Positions 41,754 to 51,130 of a stretch of 64,000 nt of DNA are shown here, in pieces. The stretch covers positions 434,001-498,000 of the forward strand of contig NZ_JBDZDQ010000003.1 in assembly GCF_040049295.1 (NCBI RefSeq), written 5' to 3'. Origin of the DNA: Sphingomonas sp. KR3-1 (GTDB lineage Bacteria > Pseudomonadota > Alphaproteobacteria > Sphingomonadales > Sphingomonadaceae). The notes under the pieces were generated by a model that was not told the origin of the DNA, ran no database searches, and was given only the letters and a program-made list of their open reading frames with translations. Both the position numbers and the translations under genes were made by a program. Within the stretch, counting starts at the first letter, position 1, and every line of letters begins with the position of its first letter.

Positions 41754-42653
41754 ATGGAAACGACTCCCCGCCGCTTCGCATATGTCACGCTCGACGTGTT
41801 CACCCAGACCCGCTTCGGCGGCAATCCGCTGGCGGTGTTCCCCGATGCGCGGGGGCTGACCGATGCCGAGATGCAGGCGCTGGCGGCGGAGATGAACTAT
41901 AGCGAGACGACCTTCGTCCTCCCGCCCGCCGACCCGGCCAACACCGCCCGCGTCCGCATCTTCAATCGCACCGCCGAGATGCCGTTCGCCGGCCATCCCA
42001 ATGTCGGCACCGGCTTCGTCCTCGCGGGGCTCCGTCCGGAAGCTGGCGACACGCTGCGCTTCGAGGAGATCGCCGGCCTGGTCGAGATCCGCGTCGCGCG
42101 CGGCGAGAACGGCGAGATCCTCGGTGCCGAGATCGATGCGCCGCAGCCGCTCCGGCTGCTCGGCACGCTGCCAGTGCCCGAGATCGCCGCCTGCCTGAGC
42201 CTCGATCCCGCGGATGTTATCACCACCAGTCACGCGCCCACGCGCGCCACGCTCGGCGTCGATTTCGTCTTCGTCCAGGTGACCGAGGAAGCGCTCGGCT
42301 TCGCACGCCCCGATATCGCCGCCTATCAGCACCTCGCCGAGGCGGAGCGCGCCAACGCCGAGCGCCTGTCGATCTTCCTCTATGCCCGCGAGGAAAACCG
42401 CATCCGCGCCCGCATGTTCTCGCCGCTCACCGGCACCTGGGAAGACCCCGCCACCGGCAGCGCCAATGCCACGCTCGGCGCCCTGCTGCTCTCGCTCGGC
42501 GACGACGAAGCCGCCCGCTTCGAGGTCCGCCAGGGCGTCGAGATGGGCCGCCCGTCCAGCCTCAGCGTCCACGCCTGGCGCGCACCGGAAGGCATCCGCG
42601 CCAGCGTTGCCGGGCGCTGCGTGCCGGTGTTCGGCGGAAGCGTCGAGCTCTAG
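41754..42653 (+). CDS. PhzF family isomerase-like protein
   Basis: 299 residues of the diaminopimelate-epimerase fold. N-terminal YVTLDVFTQTRFGGNPLAVF and the Glu in MNYSETTFVLP, then PFAGHPNVGTGFVL, and the mirrored C-terminal ARMFSPLTGTWEDPATGSAN. PhzF acts in phenazine synthesis, but most homologues have unknown isomerase or epimerase roles. No other phenazine genes are here. It starts 15 bases after the thioesterase stop. Confidence 0.92.
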   Translation: METTPRRFAYVTLDVFTQTRFGGNPLAVFPDARGLTDAEMQALAAEMNYSETTFVLPPADPANTARVRIFNRTAEMPFAGHPNVGTGFVLAGLRPEAGDTLRFEEIAGLVEIRVARGENGEILGAEIDAPQPLRLLGTLPVPEIAACLSLDPADVITTSHAPTRATLGVDFVFVQVTEEALGFARPDIAAYQHLAEAERANAERLSIFLYAREENRIRARMFSPLTGTWEDPATGSANATLGALLLSLGDDEAARFEVRQGVEMGRPSSLSVHAWRAPEGIRASVAGRCVPVFGGSVEL

Positions 42654-43360
42654 TTCTTCGGCCGCACCACATAGGCGCTGGGCAGGTACAGGAACACTTC
42701 GGTCAGGCTCGCCCGCGCCCATTCGACCGGCCGGTCGAGCCCGCGCACCTCCACGCCATAGCCCGCGCCGAACTTGGCGGCCGTCGCCTCGGCGTCGACG
42801 GCGATCAGCCCGATGATCTGCGGGCGATACTGGTCGGGATTGACCACCGACAGCGTGAGATCGTCCTTCTCGGTCATCTCCGCACGGCCGACGCTGGGCA
42901 CCGCCTTGAGGAAGCGCGCGATCCGGTCGAGCGCGGTCTTGGCGTCGACGCCGGGCGCGAGCCTGGTCTTCACCAGGAACACCGTCTTGTCGGTATCAGG
43001 CCGCCCGTCGTTCGACAGCGGCAGGTTCTTGTAGTTGGCGAGCGTCAGCGGCTCGACGACATATTCGCCCGTCGCCAGCTCGACATCATATTTGCCGGCC
43101 AGCTCGATCGCGCCGCGGATCATCGCATAGATCTCGTCGCGGCGCTTGCTCGCCTCGCGCGTATCGCCGGCGACCTTGACTTCCTGCACCGCGAAATCGG
43201 CGGTGCGGCGCAGCGTGATGATCGGCATCGTGTCCGAATAATCGTCCGCCTGGCGCCGCGAGCCGGTCACCACGATCTCCTGCGCGGCCGCGACCGGGAT
43301 CACCTGCTGCGCGAGCGCCGGTGCCGAGATCAGCGAAAACGCCGCGAATAGCCATTTCAT
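42650..43360 (-). CDS. Periplasmic protein with a TonB-box-like N-terminus
   Basis: 236 residues with a signal peptide (MKWLFAAFSLISAPALA). Soon after cleavage it reads AAQEIVVTGSRRQADDY, which matches the EIVVTG/A TonB box of sphingomonad receptors although no plug or barrel follows. The rest has a SIMPL-like feel (VAGDTREASKRRDEIYAM) with a regular alpha/beta pattern. Function unknown. It is the last gene on the minus strand of the ADH/kinase/SDR run and overlaps the PhzF gene end by four bases. Confidence 0.8.
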   Translation of the reverse strand: MKWLFAAFSLISAPALAQQVIPVAAAQEIVVTGSRRQADDYSDTMPIITLRRTADFAVQEVKVAGDTREASKRRDEIYAMIRGAIELAGKYDVELATGEYVVEPLTLANYKNLPLSNDGRPDTDKTVFLVKTRLAPGVDAKTALDRIARFLKAVPSVGRAEMTEKDDLTLSVVNPDQYRPQIIGLIAVDAEATAAKFGAGYGVEVRGLDRPVEWARASLTEVFLYLPSAYVVRPKN

Positions 43361-43413
43361 GCCCGCTCTCCCTCTTTGGCCGGGAGAGTGCGGAGCAGCC
43401 GCCCGCGAGTCAA

Positions 43414-44199
43414 TCAGAAGGCCGGCTTGCCGAATTCCTGCCGCGTCACCGGATGGCTCGACGACAGCCCGCCATCCACCACCCAGGCCTGGCCGTTCAC
43501 GTAGCTCGCGTCGTCCGAGGCGAGGAACAGCGCCACCCGCGCGATCTCGTCGGGCACGCCAGCCCGGCGCAGCGGGTTGAGCCGCCCGAGCTTGTCTTCC
43601 TTGCCGGTCTCGCGCGCATAGTCGAACGCACGCTGCGTCATGCCGGTCTCGATCAGCCCCGGGCAGATCGCGTTGACCCGCACGCCCGACCCGGCGAACT
43701 GCTGCGCGGCGGTCTGCACCAGGTTGATCACCCCGGCCTTGCTCGCCGAATAGGCGGGCCCGCCCGCGCCCGAGCGCAGGCCCGCCACGCTTGCGGTACA
43801 GATAATGGCGCCGCCGCCGCGCTCGACGATCCGCGGCCCGGCATGCTTGATCGCCAGCGCCGGGCCGATCAGGTTCACGCGCAGCACTTCGGCCCACAGC
43901 TCCACCGGCGTGTCGAAGATGCCCGTCGCGCCGCCCGAGATGCCGGCATTGGCGTAGAAGATGTCGAGCCCGCCGAAATGCTCGATCGCCGCGGCGACCA
44001 GCCGCTCGACATCGGCCTCGTCGCCGGCGTCCATGTGCACCGCGCGCATGTTCTCCCGCCCGGCCACGGTCTCGTCCACGCTTGCGCTCAGGTCTGCCGC
44101 TACCACCATCGCACCCGCATCGGCGAACGCCCGCGCCGTCGCCCGCCCGATCCCGGAGCCCGCCCCGGTGACGATCGCTACCTTGCCCGAAAACCGCAT
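43414..44199 (-). CDS. Short-chain dehydrogenase/reductase
   Basis: 261 residues with classical SDR motifs: [20 protein letters not shown] (cofactor), the NAG motif in YANAGISGG, the catalytic Ser in TASVAGL and YSASKAG. AADLS after beta-2 suggests NAD(H) rather than NADP. Lies downstream of the kinase, ADH and ACAD11-like genes on the same strand, so it may oxidise a hydroxyacyl or alcohol intermediate of that pathway. Confidence 0.92.
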   Translation of the reverse strand: MRFSGKVAIVTGAGSGIGRATARAFADAGAMVVAADLSASVDETVAGRENMRAVHMDAGDEADVERLVAAAIEHFGGLDIFYANAGISGGATGIFDTPVELWAEVLRVNLIGPALAIKHAGPRIVERGGGAIICTASVAGLRSGAGGPAYSASKAGVINLVQTAAQQFAGSGVRVNAICPGLIETGMTQRAFDYARETGKEDKLGRLNPLRRAGVPDEIARVALFLASDDASYVNGQAWVVDGGLSSSHPVTRQEFGKPAF

Positions 44200-44226
44200 C
44201 TTTGCCCTTTCCTTCCGGCGTGGCGC

Positions 44227-45243
44227 CTAGGCCCCGGCCTCCTGCGCGAAATGCCAGGCCGCCGCGACTAGTCCCGGCAGCCGCTCCACCGTCTTCGCCG
44301 CCTGCGCGCTCGAGGCGTTGCCGTCGATGATCCGCTTCTTGATGCCCTGCACGATGCCGGTCAGCCGGAACAGGTTGTACGCGAAATACCAGTTGAGGTC
44401 CGGCACGCCGTCGCGCCCGGTCGCCGCGCAATAGCGCGCCACCACCTGCTCGATCGTCGGGATGCCCGTCTCGCGCCCGGTCAGCCCCTTCACGCCGGAG
44501 CGCCCCTCGGGATCGGTCACCCAGCTCATCAGGAAATAGGAGAAGTCCGCCAGCGGATCGCCGAGCGTCGACAGCTCCCAGTCGAGCACCGCCAGCACTT
44601 TCGGCCCGCCGGCATCGAAGATCATGTTGTCGATGCGGAAGTCGCCGTGAACGATCGAGGTCCGCGTCTGCTCGGGCACCGTGCGCGGCAGCCAGTCGAT
44701 CAGCCGCTCGACCTCGGGCAGATCGTCGGTCTGGCTCATCCGGTATTGCTTCGACCAGCGCTCGACCTGCCGCGCGAAATAATTGCCCGGCTTGCCGTAG
44801 CTGCCTAGGCCAACGGCCTCGTAATCGATCGCATGCAGCGCCGCGAGCGTATCGACGATCGCCTCGTAATGCACGGTCCGGTCCGCCGGCGCCATGTCGG
44901 GCAGCGACCCGTCCCACAGCGTCCGCCCCTCGACCATCTCCATGATGTAGAAGGGCGCGCCGAGCACCTCCGGGTCCTCACACAGCCCATAGGGCCGCGC
45001 GACCGGGAAGCCCGTCGGGTGCAGCGCCGCGATCAGTGCATACTCCCGCTCCACTGCGTGCGCCGAGGGCAGGATCGGCCCGAACGGCTTCCGGCGCAGC
45101 ACATAGGCGCCGCTCGCGGCATCGATCCGATAGGTCGGGTTGCTCTGCCCACCCGGGAACTTGGTCACCGTGATCGGCCCGGCGAACGCAGCGACATTGG
45201 CCGCCAGCCAGCCCTCCAGCCTCGCTTCGTCGAGGTCGCTCAT
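44227..45243 (-). CDS. APH-type phosphotransferase related to the ACAD11/ACAD10 kinase domain
   Basis: 338 residues with an aminoglycoside-phosphotransferase-like kinase fold. The N-lobe has FPGGQSNPTYRIDAASGAYVLRR, the catalytic loop HGDFRIDNMIFDAGGPKVLAVLDWE, and a metal site DWELSTLGDPLADFSY. This is the type found fused to acyl-CoA dehydrogenase in human ACAD11/ACAD10 and in bacterial levulinate catabolism (LvaA), where it phosphorylates 4-hydroxyacyl-CoA. It lies one gene from a dehydrogenase that resembles the ACAD11 C-terminal half. Four-base overlap with the ADH gene. Confidence 0.9.
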   Translation of the reverse strand: MSDLDEARLEGWLAANVAAFAGPITVTKFPGGQSNPTYRIDAASGAYVLRRKPFGPILPSAHAVEREYALIAALHPTGFPVARPYGLCEDPEVLGAPFYIMEMVEGRTLWDGSLPDMAPADRTVHYEAIVDTLAALHAIDYEAVGLGSYGKPGNYFARQVERWSKQYRMSQTDDLPEVERLIDWLPRTVPEQTRTSIVHGDFRIDNMIFDAGGPKVLAVLDWELSTLGDPLADFSYFLMSWVTDPEGRSGVKGLTGRETGIPTIEQVVARYCAATGRDGVPDLNWYFAYNLFRLTGIVQGIKKRIIDGNASSAQAAKTVERLPGLVAAAWHFAQEAGA

Positions 45244-46325
45244 GCGAATTCGATCACCGAGCGCACGCTGTGCCCGTCACGCAGCTTCTGCATCGCCTCG
45301 TTGACCTCCTCCAGCCTGATCCGCTCCGCCACCATCGTGTCGAGATCGAGCAGCCCGTCGAGATACATCTGCACCAGCCGCGGCATGTCGATCGGGAAGC
45401 GCGTCGAGCCGAGCAGCGATCCCTGGATCTTCTTGCCGGTCAGGAAGGTCGGCCCGGGCAGGCTCACGCTGTTACCTGGCGCGATCATCCCCAGGATCGT
45501 CGCGGTGCCGCCGCGGCGCAGGATGTTCCAGGCGAGCTCGGCGGTGTTCGGCCGCCCGACCGCCTCGATCGCATAATGCACGCCGCCGCCGGTCAGCTTG
45601 AGCACATCCTTGACGATCGCCTCCGCACCCGGATCGAGCGCATGCGTCGCACCGAGCTTGAGCGCCAGCGCGCGCTTCTCGGGCATCGGGTCGATCGCCA
45701 GGATCTGGCCCGCCCCCGCAATCTTCGCGGCGTTGATCGCGGCAAGCCCGATCCCGCCGGCGCCGATCACCGCGACGCTCTCGCCAGGCCGCACCCGGCT
45801 GTCGTTGAACACTGCCCCGGCACCCGTGATCACCGCGCAGCCGAGCAGCGCTGCGCGGTCGAGCGGCATCTCCTTCGAGATCGCCACACAGGCATTCTCG
45901 TGGACCAGCATCATCTCGGCATAGGCGGAAAGGTTGAGGAACGGCGCCAGCGGTGTACCGTCCGCCAGCGACAGCCGCGGCTCGGCATCGGCCGCACGCC
46001 GGGTCGAGGGATCGATGCATAGCGACGGCCGCCCGGTCACGCACATCTCGCACGATCCGCAGAACACCGTGAAGAAGGTGATGACGTGGTCGCCCACCTT
46101 CAGATGCGCGACGTCGCTGCCCACTGCCTCGATCACCCCGGCGGCCTCGTGCCCCGGCACCGTCGGCACCGGATGCGGGAAGGCACCGTCGACAAAGTGC
46201 AGGTCCGATCGGCACACGCCCACCGCCGCGGTGCGGATCAGCACCTCGCGCGGGCCGGGCTTGGAGACGCGGACCTCAGTGATCTCGAGCGGCTTGCCCG
46301 CTTCGTAGAGAACGGCTGCTTTCAT
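45240..46325 (-). CDS. Zinc-dependent alcohol dehydrogenase
   Basis: 361-residue medium-chain dehydrogenase. Catalytic zinc site Cys in GVCRSDLHFV, the PGHEAAGVIEAVGS histidine, and the four-Cys structural zinc loop CGSCEMCVTGRPSLC. Cofactor loop VAVIGAGGIGLAAINAAK. Class III-like architecture. It overlaps the kinase gene downstream, and a palindromic repeat lies between it and the ACAD11-like gene upstream. It probably oxidises an alcohol intermediate. Confidence 0.92.
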   Translation of the reverse strand: MKAAVLYEAGKPLEITEVRVSKPGPREVLIRTAAVGVCRSDLHFVDGAFPHPVPTVPGHEAAGVIEAVGSDVAHLKVGDHVITFFTVFCGSCEMCVTGRPSLCIDPSTRRAADAEPRLSLADGTPLAPFLNLSAYAEMMLVHENACVAISKEMPLDRAALLGCAVITGAGAVFNDSRVRPGESVAVIGAGGIGLAAINAAKIAGAGQILAIDPMPEKRALALKLGATHALDPGAEAIVKDVLKLTGGGVHYAIEAVGRPNTAELAWNILRRGGTATILGMIAPGNSVSLPGPTFLTGKKIQGSLLGSTRFPIDMPRLVQMYLDGLLDLDTMVAERIRLEEVNEAMQKLRDGHSVRSVIEFA

Positions 46326-46341
46326 TCTACTCCCCTAATCC

Positions 46342-46422
46342 GTCATCCCCGCGGAGGCGGGGATCCAGGGTAACTGAGCGGCGACCTTCGTAACTCTGGA
46401 TCCCCGCCTCCGCGGGGATGAC
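46342..46422. repeat. Inverted pair of family B palindromes
   Basis: GTCATCCCCGCGGAGGCGGG GATCCAGGG is mirrored by CTGGATCCCCGCCTCCGCGG GGATGAC. Same family as 56560-56640 and 57951-58031. It lies between the ACAD11-like gene and the ADH gene. Confidence 0.9.
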
Positions 46423-46427
46423 GAAGG

Positions 46428-47711
<1,284 letters not shown>

Positions 47712-47731
47712 GGCGCATCCTCTCCGATATT

Positions 47732-47770
47732 GGTTCGCGAACCGGCGTAGAGCATACCGGATATTCGGTA
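47732..47770. promoter_or_regulatory. Palindromes in the ACAD/TetR divergent promoter, operator candidates
   Basis: Two inverted repeats lie in the 142-base gap: the perfect 12-mer GGTTCGCGAACC at 47732-47743 and TACCG-GATATT-CGGTA at 47755-47770. They sit close to the ACAD11-like start and are the obvious binding sites for the adjacent TetR-type regulator. Confidence 0.5.
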
Positions 47771-47853
47771 AAGTCGGGGTCGCGTGAAAATCGGCACAAC
47801 GCGACTTCAAAAAACCGCTTTGGCTTCACACCAAATCCGTTAGACTGGTTGCA

Positions 47854-49092
47854 ATGAATGCACCGGGGAAAGTGGAAACCGCAAGCGCGACGAAACGCTT
47901 CCAGGCCAAGCGGGATGCCATCCTCGCTGCGGCCGCGGACGCGATCAACGAGCAAAGCGCGAAGGGGATGACCTTCGCCGACGTGGCCCGCCGCGTCGGC
48001 CTCAACACCACGTCGGTCACCTATTACTTCAAGCGCAAGGAAGACCTCGCCGCCGCCGCCTTCGAGCAGACGCTCGACCGGCTCGGCGCGATGCTCGACG
48101 ATGCCGGCCGGGAGCCGACGCCCGAGGCGCGGGTCGCCCGCTATCTCAACATCAACATGGAGCGGCTCGCCCGCATCCGCCGCGGCGGCGAGCGCGATTT
48201 CGCCATTCTCTCCGATCTGCGCGCGATGGAGGATCCGCTCAAGCGCGAGCTGCTCGATCGCTGGCGCGACATCTTCCGCAAGACGCGTGCGCTCTGGGGC
48301 ACCCCGTCGAGCCGCGCCGAGACCGATCTCCACGGCGCCCGCGCCCATGTCCTGCTCGAGAACACCTTCTGGCTGACCGCCTGGCTGCCGCGCTACGAGG
48401 TCGACGAATATCCGCGGGTCGAGGCGCGGCTGATGGACGTGTTCCGCACCGGCATCGCAGCACCTGGCCAGGCCTGGACGCCGGCGATGCTCGATCTAGA
48501 GCATGACGAGCCCGAGCCCGGCCGCGAAGCCTTCCTGCTGGCCGCCACCCGGCTGATCAACGAGCTCGGCTATCGCGGCGCCTCGGTTCAGAAGATCGCC
48601 TCCGAGCTCAACGTCACCAAGGGCAGCTTCTACCACCATCTCGACGCCAAGGACGAGCTGGTGATCGCCTGCTACAAGCGCAGCTTCGACATCATCACCG
48701 ATGCCCAGCGCCTGGCCGAGAATGCCGGCGGCACGCATTGGGAGCAGCTCGAGAGCACGATCGCGACGCTGCTCGACTATCAGTTCAGCGAGCGCGGGCC
48801 CTTGCTGCGCACCACCGCGCTCTCCGGCCTGCCGCCCCAGGTCCGCTCGACGATGATCGACCGCTCGAACCGCATCGCCCGCCGCTTCGCCGGCCTGCTG
48901 TCGGACGGCATCGCCGAGGGCTCGATCCGCGCGATCGACCCGCTCGTCGCCTCGCAGACGCTGATGGCGCTGCAAAATGCCGCGTTCGACATGCGCAAAT
49001 GGGCCAGCACCATGCCCCGCGACCGTGCCGTGGCCTATTACGCCTCGACGATCGCCTTCGGCCTGTTCGACGATCGGGTGCTGGCAGGCTGA
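47854..49092 (+). CDS. TetR-family regulator with two tandem HTH domains
   Basis: A 412-residue protein, about twice a normal TetR. HTH 1 is at about 20-66 (ILAAAADAINEQSAKGMTFA, VGLNTTSVTYYFKRKEDLAA) and HTH 2 at about 225-270 (FLLAATRLINELGYRGASVQ, LNVTKGSFYHHLDAKDELV). Each is followed by a helical ligand/dimer-like segment, so it looks like a fusion of two TetR regulators. Divergent from the ACAD11-like operon with palindromes between, so it probably represses it in response to an acyl-CoA. Confidence 0.9.
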   Translation: MNAPGKVETASATKRFQAKRDAILAAAADAINEQSAKGMTFADVARRVGLNTTSVTYYFKRKEDLAAAAFEQTLDRLGAMLDDAGREPTPEARVARYLNINMERLARIRRGGERDFAILSDLRAMEDPLKRELLDRWRDIFRKTRALWGTPSSRAETDLHGARAHVLLENTFWLTAWLPRYEVDEYPRVEARLMDVFRTGIAAPGQAWTPAMLDLEHDEPEPGREAFLLAATRLINELGYRGASVQKIASELNVTKGSFYHHLDAKDELVIACYKRSFDIITDAQRLAENAGGTHWEQLESTIATLLDYQFSERGPLLRTTALSGLPPQVRSTMIDRSNRIARRFAGLLSDGIAEGSIRAIDPLVASQTLMALQNAAFDMRKWASTMPRDRAVAYYASTIAFGLFDDRVLAG

Positions 49093-49129
49093 CGAGTTTA
49101 CAAGCCACGTCGGAGACCTGCGAGGACGC

Positions 49130-50611
49130 ATGCCAGATGAAGAGAACGCTAATTTCGACCGAATTTGGGCGGGCGATTTGTTTGATCGTCGGAACGAAGC
49201 CGCTCAACTAGAAGCATACATCGAGAGTTTAGTTGGGCGCCCAATTCTTCGTGAGGACAAACACGCGTTCACGATCGCTGTTGATGCTGGTTACGGAGAA
49301 GGCAAAACCTTCTTTTTGCGCCGCCTCGCGGATCAATTGGCGCTTAACCATCCGGTGGCGTTCGTTGATGCTTGGGCCGATGATTTGGCGGATGAACCGC
49401 TGACTGCTCTTGCGGCCACACTTAAGACCGCGCTTGCGCCATTCGTCACCGGGCCTGAGGTAGCATCACGCCTTTCGACCTTTATGAAGAAGACCGGAAA
49501 AGTTGCGCGGATCGCCTCAATGGGACTCGCCCGCCGAGCCTTGAGTATCGCAATCACCGGGGCAGCGGTTGATGGTATCGACCATACTCTTGCCGGCACA
49601 AGGGAAGCGGTTCAGGACGCGGTTAACGATGGCATTGCCGACGTTGTAGATGGCCTCATGGACGATACTACCGGGGCGATCCGCGATGTCACATCGCACG
49701 CGCTCATGGAGCAGCGCGTCAGTGAGTTTGAAGAGGGCCGTGCGGCGGTCCAAGCAATGAAGGATAGCCTCAAGAAAATCGTTGAGGCATTGGATGGTAC
49801 AGATCACCTCCCTCCAATTATAATTATTATCGATGAACTCGACCGCTGCCGCCCGAATTATGCGGTTAAACTCCTTGAGGAGATAAAACATCTGTTCGAC
49901 GTCCCCGGCCTAGTATTTATTCTAGGCATGCACGGACAACAACTAGCTCATTCTGTCAACGGAGCATATGGATCAACCTTCGATGGGCGAGCCTATCTAC
50001 GGCGCTTTATAGATCGCGAACTCACGCTTGCGCAGCCCAATCTCTACACGCTCGTGCAGTATCTCTACAGCAAGGCTAGTATCAAAGATCTAAATTTCGT
50101 CGTTCCGCCGCTGGTGAAAGCTGGCGAAGGGCACATTCAAGTTACCATTCCTGCCCTGATCGGCGCATATATGACGACTTACGGCCTTGCCGCTCGAGAC
50201 GCATTCCAGCTCGTTGATATTCTGCAAACAAGTATAGCGCTTGCTAACCAAACGCGTCTTCATCTCGCCTATCTGCTGCCACTGGCGATCGGACATATGC
50301 TTGGCTTACCACGGGGCCAACTGCCAGAGGTGGTTCGTCCTACGCAGCTTCGCTACGCGAAGACACAGGCGCGCTTCGGACAGGACCCCGTCGAATGTTC
50401 GTTTAATGACGTCGCGAGTGATTTTGAGCAGGCGGCGGCTCTCAGCAACGCCGCGCTTAATCAAGCTTACAACGACGAAGCGTCGTGGGGCCTTCGAGCA
50501 ATCTACAATACCCGAAATTGGCACGATGCCCCGCTACCGTTGTGGGACGTTGCTCGTTATCCAGACCTCATCGCAACGGTTGGACGCTTTAGGAACCCAT
50601 CATTGTCGTAA
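49130..50611 (+). CDS. KAP family P-loop NTPase
   Basis: 493 residues. Walker A is DAGYGEGKT at 52-60, and Walker B is IIIIIDELDRCRPN at about 228-241. Between them are helical, moderately hydrophobic segments (VARIASMGLARRALSIAIT) as in KAP NTPases, which often carry membrane inserts there. The C-terminal part is helical (FIDRELTLAQPN, ARDAFQLVDILQTS). GC and codon use are visibly lower than in neighbours, pointing to recent transfer. KAP NTPases are linked to phage defence in some systems, but no partner gene is adjacent. The start is weakly supported. Confidence 0.85.
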   Translation: MPDEENANFDRIWAGDLFDRRNEAAQLEAYIESLVGRPILREDKHAFTIAVDAGYGEGKTFFLRRLADQLALNHPVAFVDAWADDLADEPLTALAATLKTALAPFVTGPEVASRLSTFMKKTGKVARIASMGLARRALSIAITGAAVDGIDHTLAGTREAVQDAVNDGIADVVDGLMDDTTGAIRDVTSHALMEQRVSEFEEGRAAVQAMKDSLKKIVEALDGTDHLPPIIIIIDELDRCRPNYAVKLLEEIKHLFDVPGLVFILGMHGQQLAHSVNGAYGSTFDGRAYLRRFIDRELTLAQPNLYTLVQYLYSKASIKDLNFVVPPLVKAGEGHIQVTIPALIGAYMTTYGLAARDAFQLVDILQTSIALANQTRLHLAYLLPLAIGHMLGLPRGQLPEVVRPTQLRYAKTQARFGQDPVECSFNDVASDFEQAAALSNAALNQAYNDEASWGLRAIYNTRNWHDAPLPLWDVARYPDLIATVGRFRNPSLS

Positions 50612-50634
50612 CAATTCTGCCGGGGCTACCGCAA

Positions 50635-50976
50635 CTACGCCCGCGGCGCCTCGAACCGCAGACCCTTCGCCTCCACCGTGATCGGCCCCTTCGGCCGCGC
50701 CGGCAGTGCCGCCCTCACCCGACCGAACACCGCCCGCGCATCGCGCGGGCGGTGCAGCGTCACGCACAGCGTCGTCTCGCCCTCGCGCCCCCAGCGCTGC
50801 GCCGTCACGCTCCGCACGCCGCGGTCGCGCTTGAGCAGCGCCTGCACCTTGTCGAACGCGCCCCGGTCGATCCCCATCGCATAGCTGCCGAACTGCACGC
50901 TGACGCCGCATGCGGGCGCTGCCTGGGCAGGTTCGGGCGAAGCCAGGGTCAGGGCGAGCAGGACAAGGAACGGCAG
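50635..50976 (-). CDS. Small secreted protein of unknown function with a disrupted start
   Basis: About 113 residues: a signal-peptide-like LPFLVLLALTLASPEPAQA followed by a mature part APACGVSVQFGSYAMGI... rich in Arg. No normal start codon is in frame; the nearest ATG (50983) is one base out of phase, reading into five Cs. One C fewer would give ATG in frame and a normal signal peptide. Either a CTG start (50976, with GGAG upstream) is used, or there is a sequencing error or frameshift. No family recognised. Confidence 0.55.
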   Translation of the reverse strand: MPFLVLLALTLASPEPAQAAPACGVSVQFGSYAMGIDRGAFDKVQALLKRDRGVRSVTAQRWGREGETTLCVTLHRPRDARAVFGRVRAALPARPKGPITVEAKGLRFEAPRA

Positions 50977-51076
50977 GGGGCATCTCCAGATCGATGCCCC
51001 CTGCTCGCATCCGTCGCCTGAACGCCGACTGAAACTCCGCGCCTCGCCGCCCCGTCGCGCACAGCCCCTTGGACGG

Positions 51077-51106
51077 AAAACGGGCCCGCAGTTGCCCGCG
51101 AGCCCG
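51077..51106 (-). terminator. Rho-independent terminator after the ChW-repeat gene
   Basis: On the minus strand CGGGCTCGC, loop GGGCAACT, GCGGGCCCG, then TTTT, about 25 bases after the stop at 51131. Similar in sequence to the one at 52437. Confidence 0.8.
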
Positions 51107-51130
51107 GCTCTCGTCACCGTGACCGGCGCG

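Noticed and set aside
41754..42653. Phenazine biosynthesis cluster
   Set aside because: Only a PhzF-like gene is present; no other phz genes are near, so the family name does not imply phenazine production.
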